DNA of 64,000 nt from Isohypsibius dastychi (Eukaryota > Tardigrada > Eutardigrada > Parachela > Isohypsibiidae). Below the pieces are notes generated by a model. The model was not told where the DNA came from. It made no database searches and saw only the letters and a list, made by a program, of their open reading frames with translations. A program made the position numbers and the translations under genes. This document shows positions 46,363 through 55,886 of the stretch, piece by piece. The stretch spans positions 1 to 64,000 of the forward strand of contig JAQIWT010000011.1 of the NCBI GenBank assembly GCA_034696485.1, given 5' to 3'. Position 1 is the first letter of the stretch; each line of letters opens with the position of its first letter.

Positions 46363-46669
46363 TGTAACAGGCTTGAATAAACGAGCAGGAAAGTAATAAC
46401 CCAAAACCAGTTTATTAAACCTGAGTTGTCGAGAGATGAATTTAGCAAAGAGCAAGCAACTAATATAGTAAGGCTTCGAACGAACTAGCACGCAAAAAGT
46501 CAGGCACAATGAAGGCACATCCGCAGGAGATGCCTGATTAGAGCGCATCGCGAGTTACCATCTAGAAGTAACAAGAAATGCGAATAAAAAAGTGAAGGTT
46601 ATACAATGTAACGCGCAAATAGGTTATGTCGACTCGAAGCTGATCCAAAGGTCACTCCAAGCCGTAACA
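46363..46669 (-). repeat. Retroelement 2 LTR (3' copy)
   Basis: 307 bp, TGTAACAGGCTTG to GCCGTAACA on the plus strand. It differs from the other copy at three positions. The env stop codon abuts its inner edge. Confidence 0.9.
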
Positions 46670-46680
46670 TTATCCCCCAT
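46670..46680 (-). promoter_or_regulatory. Retroelement 2 polypurine tract
   Basis: The minus strand reads ATGGGGGATAA directly before the 3' LTR, the usual position of the plus-strand primer. It overlaps the last codons and stop of env. Confidence 0.65.
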
Positions 46681-48691
46681 CCGAGTCCCTTGGTCCTCCA
46701 GGGCCAGACTCCGGATCTTGTGGAACGGTTTCTATAACCTTAAAACGCGAGTTTGCTGACTTCGGATACGGATTGGAGTAGATTACCCGATCGTGCTCCA
46801 ACCTGACTGTAGGGCCATGACTGTTTTCCGGCAGTTCCAGTTCCTCCGAAATGGTTAAACGTGGACGTCGTTGCATTCGACTCCATACATTGCAGCAGCA
46901 TCCTTTGATTTGCGTCCAAGACTTGCAGGCGATGAAAACAACCAGAACCAGAACAATGATTAAAACGATGACCTTTAGTACCCATCTGACTACATATAAC
47001 CTGTCAAACAATTCGGGCACTTGTCCGGCTTGTTTCATCCCTTCGATGATCTCTCCGACGTTTTTGACGCCATGCTCCTCCATTGTTCCCGCGAGCTGAG
47101 CCAGAAGCTCCAAAGTGTATGAATGCTCACGTTCCATCATAGAACCGAGGAGAGTTCCAGAGAGGTCAGTGGTAGCGGCGAAGTGTGACATGAGAACGTT
47201 GTGGTCAGCGTGCTGGGAGGGCTTGACTGGAACCCAGTCTCCATTTCTGGCTTCGTGCGGAATACCTCCAAGATTCACAACTGACGACCTCCATGTACAA
47301 TCTTGCCACCGCGTGGCTGTGAAACCGTCTTTTCCAATCCCGTACTGCCAAAGATGCTTGTCTTGGAAGTACGCTTGCGGCTGTGGTCCACACCTTGAAG
47401 AATTGAGCACTTTGAAGTCAAGTTCTCTTGGTATACAAGCTCTCAATATTCCAAACGTTCCCACTGACTCCAGGCTAATGCATTGTTCCAACTTCAATGA
47501 TTTTGCGGCTAGAATACCAGAAAACCACGAAAGTACCGATAGTTGGTCAATCTTGACTCGGCTTACCCGGCAGTCGAGTTTGTTCATCGCATCAGAAATG
47601 AGGTTTTCTTGATCGGTGAACGTATCCATCATCCATTGAAGGTGCTCGGGCAGATAAGTTGCTAACGTCAAGTTACCGAGTGAGTCAACGGGTTGGCTTG
47701 TCGTGGTCTCGGCTCGATCCGGTATTGATCCTCGTAAGGGTCGTAAGTAGGCAGCCATCTGTTGTGAAGGGTCTTCGGTGGTGGTCACTGGGATTCCACG
47801 CGGGCGTCGACGTGTCCTTGTTTCAGCGAATTCGTTGATTCCTGGTCCGGACGTTCCATTTCTTGGAATCAGAGCCTTTTCCTCTGCATCCATCAAGGAA
47901 AGTCCTAAGTCTGGTTCCCCACGAACACTGAAAAGGGTAGGCCCGATGCGATCACAAGGCTTCCGATAGGCTCCTAACGTGAAATCCATTTGGGTAGCGG
48001 GGTCTCGCAAACGTTGAGTTCCGCTGTCGTTGAACAGTTGACCTGTTCGTCGAGCTATTCGGCGAACGTTGCAGGACTGAGTTGACGGAGCTAGAGCATG
48101 CCAGACAAAGGTCCTTCGGCCCTGCGTGGCGTGACCTTGGTCTCTCTTCACGGAAAGTTCTCCCGTAACTGTGATAAGAGGACAGGTAGGACACAGTTGT
48201 TCAATTGAAACCTCCTCAAATTCACAGTTCATGACCTTATGTTCTGTGATTGAGTTCCAGTGTCCCTCCCCTCCTGGCTCCGCGGAAAAACTCCAGACTT
48301 TTCCAACCCGAGCCATCTTGTTTTCACCACACATGTTGTCTTGAATGAAGCTCCAGCACTGCTGCGCTGAGACGGTGACATGTCGTTCATGAAAGGTGGT
48401 ATCAGTGTTCCACAGCACTCCCTCCTTGATATGCTTGGTTTTCTCCGTCATTTGGCACGCGTATCCTCGAAACACCTGACGTTCAGCGGCTTCCAAGTAC
48501 ACATCATACTTGATATTGGTGAAACGCATTGAGGTCACGTTGGCGCACTTGAGATACCGTTCGAAATCGATGACCCCAGCGTAGCGAGGGTTTTCACAGT
48601 CACACACGTTAACCTTCAGGGAATACGCAGCACCGATGGTCGTTGCAAAACATAACAACATCATTACCCAGGGTTGCTTGAAGAACACCAT
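46670..48691 (-). CDS. env: Retroelement 2 env-like glycoprotein (intact)
   Basis: A 673-residue frame from ATG 48691 to the stop at 46672-46670. A signal peptide (VMMLLCFATTIGAAYS) leads into the motif VNVCDCENPRYAGVIDF. A Cys-rich domain follows (QQCWSFIQDNMCG), then a basic TRTRRRPRG that might be a cleavage site, a Ser/Thr/Pro-rich hinge, a conserved helical block (NKLDCRVSRVKIDQL, LEQCISLESVG), one membrane helix near residues 562-588 (VLKVIVLIIVLVLVVFIAC) and an 80-residue tail with GCCC, a likely acylation site. The frame is continuous with integrase upstream, but the ATG follows an AG in CGAAG, so env is probably made from a spliced RNA. Homologous blocks occur in retroelements 1, 3b and 3c. 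Viral glycoprotein class unassigned. Confidence 0.75.
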   Translation of the reverse strand: MVFFKQPWVMMLLCFATTIGAAYSLKVNVCDCENPRYAGVIDFERYLKCANVTSMRFTNIKYDVYLEAAERQVFRGYACQMTEKTKHIKEGVLWNTDTTFHERHVTVSAQQCWSFIQDNMCGENKMARVGKVWSFSAEPGGEGHWNSITEHKVMNCEFEEVSIEQLCPTCPLITVTGELSVKRDQGHATQGRRTFVWHALAPSTQSCNVRRIARRTGQLFNDSGTQRLRDPATQMDFTLGAYRKPCDRIGPTLFSVRGEPDLGLSLMDAEEKALIPRNGTSGPGINEFAETRTRRRPRGIPVTTTEDPSQQMAAYLRPLRGSIPDRAETTTSQPVDSLGNLTLATYLPEHLQWMMDTFTDQENLISDAMNKLDCRVSRVKIDQLSVLSWFSGILAAKSLKLEQCISLESVGTFGILRACIPRELDFKVLNSSRCGPQPQAYFQDKHLWQYGIGKDGFTATRWQDCTWRSSVVNLGGIPHEARNGDWVPVKPSQHADHNVLMSHFAATTDLSGTLLGSMMEREHSYTLELLAQLAGTMEEHGVKNVGEIIEGMKQAGQVPELFDRLYVVRWVLKVIVLIIVLVLVVFIACKSWTQIKGCCCNVWSRMQRRPRLTISEELELPENSHGPTVRLEHDRVIYSNPYPKSANSRFKVIETVPQDPESGPGGPRDSDGG

Positions 48692-50089
48692 TCTTCGAAA
48701 CTCGTCAGCGTACTTCTTTCGTGAATCCTGACCTTTCGTGGATCGTGCTGAACGGCGGATCAGAGCTTCCGTTTCTGGAACTGTTCCTTCAGTTTCCTCC
48801 GAATGTTCGCTCCCGTGGACCTGGCTGTCTGCTTGTTGGTCCTGCTGCTGAGTGTCCTCTGACGTCTCGAGAGCTGGATAGTCAAGTGTCGCATCGTCAA
48901 TCTCCTCCACTCGGTTATCCTCTCGAACGTTTGTTGACGGTCCTGAAGGATGATTTGACTGACTGACTGGCGGTGCCACCCACTCATCTTCGTTGAAAAG
49001 CTCGTGACGGTCCTTAAACAGTTTCATCTTTTCCAAATTCGTCACGAAAATGTCCTTTCGACGGCGTTGACCCAGAGTCTCCACTTCATAGTTCTTCTCT
49101 CCAGTTCGACGTAGAACTCGGTAAGGACCATAGTAACGACTCATCAACTTGGTGGCTTTGCCCTGACGTCCAGCCGGATTGAAGACCATTACAAAGTCTC
49201 CCACCTGAAATTCCACCTCCCGCCTGTCGTCATTGGCGAAGATGTAATTTTGTTTCTGCTGAATGCGAGCAGTTGCTTCAGCTTGAATGTCGGTCATCCT
49301 TTCAGCAATATCTGCGACGAATGGATCCTGTGACGTGGCCAAGTTGAGGTCCACTGGCAATGTGGGATCCCGACCGTAGAGCAGTTTGAAAGGTGACATT
49401 GTTGTAGTGTCATGGACAGACGTATTGTAAGCGAATGCAACGTACTGAAGCATCTCATCCCACTTTCGCTGCTGAGAATCCACGTATTTCGACAGCATCC
49501 TGGCAAGTGTTGAGTTGAATCTTTCACAATTCCCGTTGCATTGTGGATTGTACCCCGATGTCTTGGCTCTCCGAATATTCAGCAGGCGATACAGTTCTGC
49601 TGAAAGGGCGTTAATGAACGGTGTCCCTTGATCGGAGAGAACTGTTTTAGGCATCGAATGTTGCAAAAACACCGAAAAGAACAAAAACTTAGCTACGGCT
49701 TCGGCGTTTTGGGCTGGTAAGGCTTTGACCACAACCCATTTGGAGAACAAATCGGTCGCCACAATGATGAACTTGTTTCCTTTAGAAGAACGAGGAAGTG
49801 GTCCCAAAACGTCGGTCGCCACAATCTCAAACGGGTAGCTTCCGCTGAAGGACTGTAGAGGTCCAGCTGGCCGTTGAGTCGGGACATTCCTCGCTTGACA
49901 AGGTAGGCAGGTTTCAACGTACCGCTTGCAGAAGTTCCACATATCGGGCCAGAAGAATCTAGACTTTACTTTGTCCAACGTTTTCGCGTACCCAAGGTGT
50001 CCACTCAGTGGGTCATCATGGCAAGCCTCCAGAACTTCGGATCTCAGTTGCCGAGGTATCACCAGAAGTTTCCGTATGCGGGTACCCAC
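48692..50089 (-). CDS. pol: Retroelement 2 integrase, continuous with env
   Basis: Integrase in the same frame as env. It shows the zinc region (HDDPLSGHLGYAKTLDK and later CLPCQ), the catalytic triad (Asp in VATDVLGPL, Asp in LSDQGTPF, Glu in NGNCERFNS), and the GPY/F domain (YYGPYRVLRRTG). After about residue 370 comes an acidic Gln/Glu/Ser-rich spacer with RRSARSTKG, then the env signal peptide. A TAA at 50092-50090 separates it from RNase H. Its catalytic residues are all present. Confidence 0.8.
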
Positions 50090-51390
50090 TTACCACAGAC
50101 GATACAGAATGCCTTCAGGGTCTACTTCATACACCTTGGTCGTTGGCTTGTCGTCAGCGGCCAGGTTGTAGAACACATGCTGAATCCAGGGATCCTTCTG
50201 TTGTTCATCCTTCATTCGTGTCCAGTCCGTGGTTTCTTGAGTGAGTTCGGTTTCTCGAATCACGCAGAGCATTGGAATGTCTTGGTTTTCGGGAGGATAT
50301 CGAGAGAGGCAGTCGCCATCTTTGTGGGTTTTCCCGCTTTTGTGAATGATCCTCAGTGTGAATTCTTGCAGTCTGAGAGCCCACCGAACCAAGCGACTGT
50401 TTGGAGTCTGCAAACTCATCAACCAACAGAGAGCATGGTGATCGGTGTAAACAATGACATTTCTACCTAGCAAGTAGTAGCGGAACTTCTCGCAAGTCCA
50501 GATGATAGCCAAAGCTTCCTGCTCTGTGGTGTGATATCTCGTTTCTGGCGCACTGAGTCGTCGACTGCCATACGCAATAACCCGCTCGAGGTTCCTTTCG
50601 TCTCTTTGCACCACAACTACACCAATGGCGTGGCCTGAGGCGTCAGGGTGAATCTCGCAGTCTTTATCGACATCGAAATGCGCGAGGACTGGCGCAGTCG
50701 TCAGTGCCTGTTTCAAACTGGTGAAGGCTTCTTCCTGGCTGGCGCCCATTGGAATGTGACATCACTCTTCATCAAGTCGTAGAGTGGTCCTGCCATCTGA
50801 GAAAAATCTTTAACAAAACGGCGATAGTACGAACATAACCCCATAAATGACTTAACAGCGGTCAGGTTCTGTGGTCGAGGGAAATTTGATACGGCTTGGG
50901 TTTTGTCTGGATCAGCTTCGACGCCGGACTTTCCTACAATAAACCCAAGCAAACGTACTCGAGACTTGGCAAAATGACATTTTACCGGGTTACAGATGAA
51001 CCCAAACTGGGCAAGCCGATCCAAGACTTCCCCGAGAACCTCCAGGTGTTCGTCCATATTCTTCGTAGCAATGACGATGTCGTCGATATAAACGAAGACG
51101 TTGACCCACAACAGACCGGCCAGGACAGTTGTCATCACTCTTTGAAAACCTGACGGGGCGTTTTTCAACCCGAATGGTAGAACTTCGTACTCGTAGAAGG
51201 AGTTTCCAGCTTGGAATGCGGTCATACACTTTGTCTCTTCAGCAAGGGTGAGTTGGTAGTAACCGTTCTGGAGATCCATGACCGTGATGACTTCCTTCCC
51301 TGACATCCCATCAATGCAGTCGTCAACTCGTGGTATTGGGTACTTGTCTGCCACGGTGACCGCGTTGACCATTCGAAGATCTGAGCAGAG
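50090..51390 (-). pseudogene. pol: Retroelement 2 reverse transcriptase and RNase H (frame change)
   Basis: 51390-50713 is RT: DKYPIPRVDDCIDGMSG, VMDLQNGYYQL, active site VFVYIDDIVIA. 50749-50090 is RNase H: HPDASGHAIGVVV, TTEQEALAIIW, YTDHHAL. The two lie in different frames that overlap at 50713-50749, in a G-rich stretch. A TGA at 51393-51391 lies before the RT core, and a TAA at 50092-50090 closes RNase H. So RT cannot be made as one chain from this copy by ordinary translation. Confidence 0.75.
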
Positions 51391-53601
51391 TCAGTGACTT
51401 CGTCCGCCATCTTTGGCAACTAGGAGCAACGGAGAATTCCATGGTGATCTGGCTCGTCTAATGATTCCTTTCACCAGCATATCCTGAATTTTCTCTTGGA
51501 TGATTTCTTTCTCTTTCGGGGAATAACGGGATTGACCCCTGTACTGCGGCTTTGTTCCTGGAAGAAGCTCGATCGTAAACGGCTCGACTTTTGCCCCTCC
51601 CATCATCCGGTTCCGAGTGTCGAAAATCCGGATATTCTTCGACAGAACTTCGATGACTCGTGACTTCTGCGATGCCGTATCGTCGTCACCGATGTCGAAC
51701 TGTTCAACAGGAACAACTGGCCATTCGTACTCCCAAACAGACATGTCAACGCTGGCCTCCTGGCTTCCTGTGAAACTCATCTGACAGTACCGACGTTCAA
51801 AGTGACCTTTCGAAAATTCTCGAACATACCGAATCAACGAGGCACTGTCCGGTCTGACTTGTGGTAGCAAGTTCAAGTCCTCTGGTTCGAATCCCTGCGG
51901 GCTGGCGTAAATGACACCCCCAAAGATATCCAGCAGGAGTCGCATCCCATGCAAAGCGTTGATCCCGATGACGACATCGTGATCCCCTCCTCCGAAGTCA
52001 CTGAATACATGAAACTGCAGCACTTTGCTTTGGCCACACAGTTGAAGTTCCATGGTCACCGAGCCAGTGGTGTTGACAGGAACTCCGTTGGCCAAGATTG
52101 CAGCAACTCTGGGTCCTTGTGGAATTTTTCCCAAACCCCGACAAAAAGAACTGTTAACGACTGACAAAGAGGCACCGGTGTCTACCAGGCCAACAACAGG
52201 CTTACCATCGAGAGTAGCCTTCACCAAGAGCACCCGTCCAGGAGGGCTGATGACCATTGCTTGCCCGATGTATCCACCAACTGGCTCGGCGTTCCGAACT
52301 GCGGCAGCATAACTCCGCTTTGGTGCGTCATCAGTCAACAACACATTCAATGTCATCTGTCTCTCGGCTCGGTGCGCTTGGGCCTCTGGAGTGTAGTATC
52401 GACAAAACTCACGCTCCAATCTGGCGATATCCCAGTCGAGTCCCACAATGTCCATTTCGTTCGCTGGTGTGATGTCCGAGCTTTCACGTACTTCACGGAG
52501 GTGTTTCAGTTCTAACCAGATTGCAAGTTCCTCCGGCTCCATGTGGGACATCAGACTTTGTTCCACCAGAATGTAATGTTCTTCGGCTGCCACCACTCTA
52601 GCTTCCCATTCGAGTTCCATAATGGCGACGTCATTCTGTACCTCTTCCTCAGTTTCACCATCACTATGACCTTCGACGACGACGTCGCTCAAGTAGTCCT
52701 TCGTGATGATGGCGTTCAAACGGGCTGGAGGTTGACTTTTCCTTTCACCAATTTGAGGTTTAATTTTGGGGCAATCGCGCATCACATGTGGTCCCTGACA
52801 GTTGTAACATGCAACCTCTTTCGGCTTCGATTGATGGGTAGAGTCCGGATGACGCTTCGGATAGTGCCCCATTGGTGGAGTTGGCTTACTTGGTTGGCTC
52901 TGTTGGTGACCTTTCGCAGCTTGCTGATCCTGGCGGTTTTTCCACTCTGGCCTACGCTGTTGCTCATTGTATTGAGGTTGTCCCCTTCTTTCATCATGCC
53001 GAGGAACATCTTGTCCGCGTGAAGGGGTCTCTTTCTTCATAGCAGCAGCGGCCAGGTACATATCGCCTAAAAACTCAATAGGGGTAGCCGCTTTTGACAG
53101 AACCAACTTTGAATGCATATTAGAGTGCAATCCGTCTCTTAACTTATCAATGACTTCGTCGTCCTTCATTGAGTGATCGTATTTGTAGCACAATTCCACG
53201 ATCTCGTTGAAGTAGTCCTCAGTTGGCTCTTCCCATTTCAGACGACGTTGTTGGATTTGACGACGAATTGTCTTTTTGTAGTCTGGCGGTCGGAATCGGG
53301 CCATGATCTTTGTCTTGAAAGATGCGAAACTCGTCAGTGGATTGGCTCCTTCTTTGGTTTCCATTCGAAGCCAAACTGCCGCGACATCCTCCAAGTAGAT
53401 TGGCACCTGCTTCAGTTGCATTTCCGCACTCCAGTCCAGTGCCTTGGTTATGACCTCATACCGATCCAACCAGGCGTCCACAGACTCACCCGCTTTCCCT
53501 TTGAACTTCGGTGGGCGACACTCACTGTTGAGTTGCGCAGCAGCAAGATCCTTGGCGAAAGCAGCGTGGTCCAGGATAACTTGTTTATCCTTATCCCCCA
53601 T
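51391..53601 (-). CDS. gag-pro: Retroelement 2 gag-protease and start of RT
   Basis: 736 codons from ATG 53601, 60 bases inside the 5' LTR. Residues about 25-190 are the retrotransposon gag core (VDAWLDRYEVITKALDW, VPIYLEDVAAVWLRM). A Gln/Arg-rich linker follows, then a zinc knuckle CYNCQGPHVMRDC (CX2CX3HX4C, one residue shorter than usual). The protease motif is LVDTGASLSVVN at about residue 475. The frame continues into the RT fingers (SPWNSPLLLVAKDGG) and stops at TGA 51393-51391. Gag and pol are thus in one frame, without the usual programmed shift. Confidence 0.85.
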   Translation of the reverse strand: MGDKDKQVILDHAAFAKDLAAAQLNSECRPPKFKGKAGESVDAWLDRYEVITKALDWSAEMQLKQVPIYLEDVAAVWLRMETKEGANPLTSFASFKTKIMARFRPPDYKKTIRRQIQQRRLKWEEPTEDYFNEIVELCYKYDHSMKDDEVIDKLRDGLHSNMHSKLVLSKAATPIEFLGDMYLAAAAMKKETPSRGQDVPRHDERRGQPQYNEQQRRPEWKNRQDQQAAKGHQQSQPSKPTPPMGHYPKRHPDSTHQSKPKEVACYNCQGPHVMRDCPKIKPQIGERKSQPPARLNAIITKDYLSDVVVEGHSDGETEEEVQNDVAIMELEWEARVVAAEEHYILVEQSLMSHMEPEELAIWLELKHLREVRESSDITPANEMDIVGLDWDIARLEREFCRYYTPEAQAHRAERQMTLNVLLTDDAPKRSYAAAVRNAEPVGGYIGQAMVISPPGRVLLVKATLDGKPVVGLVDTGASLSVVNSSFCRGLGKIPQGPRVAAILANGVPVNTTGSVTMELQLCGQSKVLQFHVFSDFGGGDHDVVIGINALHGMRLLLDIFGGVIYASPQGFEPEDLNLLPQVRPDSASLIRYVREFSKGHFERRYCQMSFTGSQEASVDMSVWEYEWPVVPVEQFDIGDDDTASQKSRVIEVLSKNIRIFDTRNRMMGGAKVEPFTIELLPGTKPQYRGQSRYSPKEKEIIQEKIQDMLVKGIIRRARSPWNSPLLLVAKDGGRSH

Positions 53602-53642
53602 GTCCTATCCTTGTCCGGGCAAGCTGGTTGCCTCAATCGAAC

Positions 53643-53660
53643 AAAATTGTTTCGGCACCA
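53643..53660 (-). promoter_or_regulatory. Retroelement 2 primer-binding site
   Basis: One base inside the 5' LTR the minus strand reads TGGTGCCGAAACAATTTT. The position and the TGG start, complementary to a tRNA CCA end, fit a PBS. It matches retroelement 1 over TGGTGCCGAA. Confidence 0.7.
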
Positions 53661-53661
53661 G

Positions 53662-53968
53662 TGTAACAGGCTTGAATAAACGAGCAGGAAAGTAATAACC
53701 CAAAACCAGTTTATTAAACCTGAGTTGTCGAGAGATGAATTTAGCAAAGAGCAAGCAACTAATATAGTAAGGCTTCGAACGAACTAGCACGCAAAAAGTC
53801 AGGCACAATGAAGGCACATCCGCAGGAGATGCCTGATTAGAGCACATCGCGAGTTACCATCTAGAAGTAACAAGAAATGCGAATGAAAAAGTGAAGGTTA
53901 TACAATGTAACGCGCAAATAGGTTATGTCGACTCGAAGCTGATTCAAAGGTCACTCCAAGCCGTAACA
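53662..53968 (-). repeat. Retroelement 2 LTR (5' copy)
   Basis: 307 bp, same ends and length as 46363-46669, three substitutions (at about 53844, 53885 and 53943). It should contain the element's promoter. Confidence 0.9.
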
Positions 53969-53972
53969 GAAC
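53969..53972. other. Target-site duplication GAAC (right)
   Basis: Matches GAAC at 46359-46362 directly outside the other LTR. Confidence 0.8.
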
Positions 53973-54131
53973 GCGCAGACTTCTGCTGCTTTAAGATGAC
54001 TAGAATCAATCTTTCTGCCGGCTCAGATTTATCCATTCAATGTGACACGTGGACGGGACAGTAGGGCAGAAAATAAAGCGGTTTAAATCGTTATTTGCAT
54101 CGCCATACTGATGTCTGAGCCTTATGTCTCA

Positions 54132-54680
54132 GATAACAGTAAAGATGTCCAAACTGTAGTCGGAACTGCGAAACTCGGCTACGAATCAACTAAATTTTGG
54201 AGTTTAGTTTTTCCTGCCAACACTGATTTCGGTAGTTCAGTTTTATCGACTTACTGATTTCTGCAGTTCGGTTCAGTTTCAAAAACGAACTGCAGTTTGC
54301 AAAATGGAAACAAAATCGATAAACGTGTATTCTTTGGAAGAATACCTCATATAGGCCACCGCAACATGAAATCAGTCGCAATCAATTAAGAAAGAATTGA
54401 AATTACGCTTTAGAACGGAAAGACCTCCATCTTGTTTTATTTCTTCGAGAATTCTCAAATTTTAACACCAGAATTTCAAACACAAAAAAAAATATTATTG
54501 TGACAGGAACTAAAAACTATTTTCCGACTGAACTGAAATCCGCAGTCCAGTTTTTACGACTAAGTATTTCCGAGATTTTAGTTTCTCCGACTGACTATTT
54601 TGCGGAGTTTAGTGCAAAACTTGAACCTAAAAGTCCGACTAAAAACTACGAACTGACTGTTGGACATCTTTAGATAACAG
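54132..54680. mobile_element. hAT-type MITE with 8-bp target duplication
   Basis: The element is 54140-54672 (533 bp). Ends are TAAAGATGTCCAA and its reverse complement. GATAACAG is duplicated exactly at 54132-54139 and 54673-54680; an 8-bp duplication is the hallmark of hAT transposons. The inner sequence is also partly palindromic, with repeated AGTCGGAACTG-like and GGAGTTTAGT-like blocks on both arms. No transposase, so it depends on an autonomous relative. Confidence 0.8.
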
Positions 54681-55886
54681 TCCCTACGTATTTCAGAGGC
54701 AAATACATATTACAATCCTATCGAAGTTCACAAAATACGGCGGTACCGAAAATCCATGTTCAAACTACACTTTCTTGTACTGGAAAGTATGCTTCGGTGC
54801 CAGAAACTTTCCTGTGTTGTTTCCTGTGAGCAATTTCTCAGAATCTCACTTTAGTTAAGTGCTGCTGATCTGGCAGGTCCTCACCAAAATCCTTAGCCAA
54901 GTCATCCGCCACTTTTCTAGCAAGCTTCTGGAATCGCATACCATGTACATTCATCTGTTTGTGTTTTCTAGTCGGCCATCGTTGGCCCCTTTGATCCATC
55001 ACCTGCTCCTTCTTTCTAGCCACAGCGACGGAAGTTCCCGGTGCTAAAAAAAGGCCTATGAATATGGATAGAAAACCTACGCGTATAGGAAGGCTCTTCA
55101 ATTCATACGCGTAGGATAAGCAGCCATAGGAAAACCATATGAATGAATGACAAGAAGGTCGTATTGAATCCGTAGGATTCCATAGCATAGCAAACGCTAC
55201 CATATGCATACCATAGCTGAAATTCGCAAACAGTCTTCAATTCCGAATTTATTCCATGTGGTTTTCACAATGTAACTTCCGGTTAACCAAAACGGCTCAT
55301 GAAATTGATCTCCGTCTTCGTCTATCGTTTTGGATCCGAGGTTGTCAGTAATCACACAAAAGAACGAATTTACAGGAATTTCAATACGAAACAGCAATTT
55401 GGGAATGACAAAAATGAGAGGACGGAAGCACAACAACCGTGAGATAGAATATTGCAGACATACTCCCACTGCTTACTCTCTCAGCTTGGGGGTAGGCAGT
55501 GGGCAATAAAATATGTAAATATATCTGATGATATGGCAGACAGAACAGCATACTAACCGAGGTGAGGGGGTGGTAAGGCTGTGTTGGGAGCCTGGATAAA
55601 ACTTTCAAACTAGTGGTGCCATAATTTACATGGAAGGTGTGGCTAATGCATCGGTGACGATTGGGAATTGGACTGACTGGCCCATGAGATTCACTTTTCA
55701 AAACTTATTCTAAGAACCAATTTCTGGGTCCATTTAGGTTATCAAAACGTTGTTTAAACCCCCCCCCCCCCCCTTGGGGGGGGGGGGGGGACGAAAATTT
55801 GGGAGGGTTTTCAGACAATGGCACCAAGACAGTACTACGTTCCATAAAATCGATCGAAAACACGAAAATGAGCAAGCATTTGCGTT
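54681..55886. other. Mostly non-coding, one unassigned possible exon and a C15-TT-G15 palindrome
   Basis: On the minus strand, 55042-54838 follows a TTTTTTTAG acceptor and reads as a basic, helical peptide (KLARKVADDLAKDFGEDL) to a stop; it could be a last exon, family unknown. At 55759-55790 there are fifteen C, TT and fifteen G. Confidence 0.35.
55759..55790. repeat. Perfect C15-TT-G15 palindrome
   Basis: Fifteen C at 55759-55773, TT, then fifteen G at 55776-55790. Each strand carries both a C tract and a G tract, so it can form a hairpin or a G-quadruplex. It lies between genes. Confidence 0.9.

Larger units (their letters stand above)
46363..53968 (-). mobile_element. Retroelement 2: young Gypsy-like LTR retrotransposon with env
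   Basis: A complete 7,606-bp element: two 307-bp LTRs with only three substitutions (99% identity), TG/CA ends, 4-bp GAAC target duplication, PBS next to the 5' LTR, PPT next to the 3' LTR, and gag, protease, RT, RNase H, integrase and env in order on the minus strand. The near-identical LTRs mean a recent insertion. Even so, pol has a TGA at 51393-51391, a frame change near 50749 and a TAA at 50092-50090. Either the copy moved with help from another copy, or it lost function after insertion, or some are sequence errors. Confidence 0.9.

Noticed and set aside
46345-46548. Open frame in the LTR, repeated at 53605-53847
   Set aside because: It appears twice only because it lies within the duplicated LTR; composition is not protein-like.
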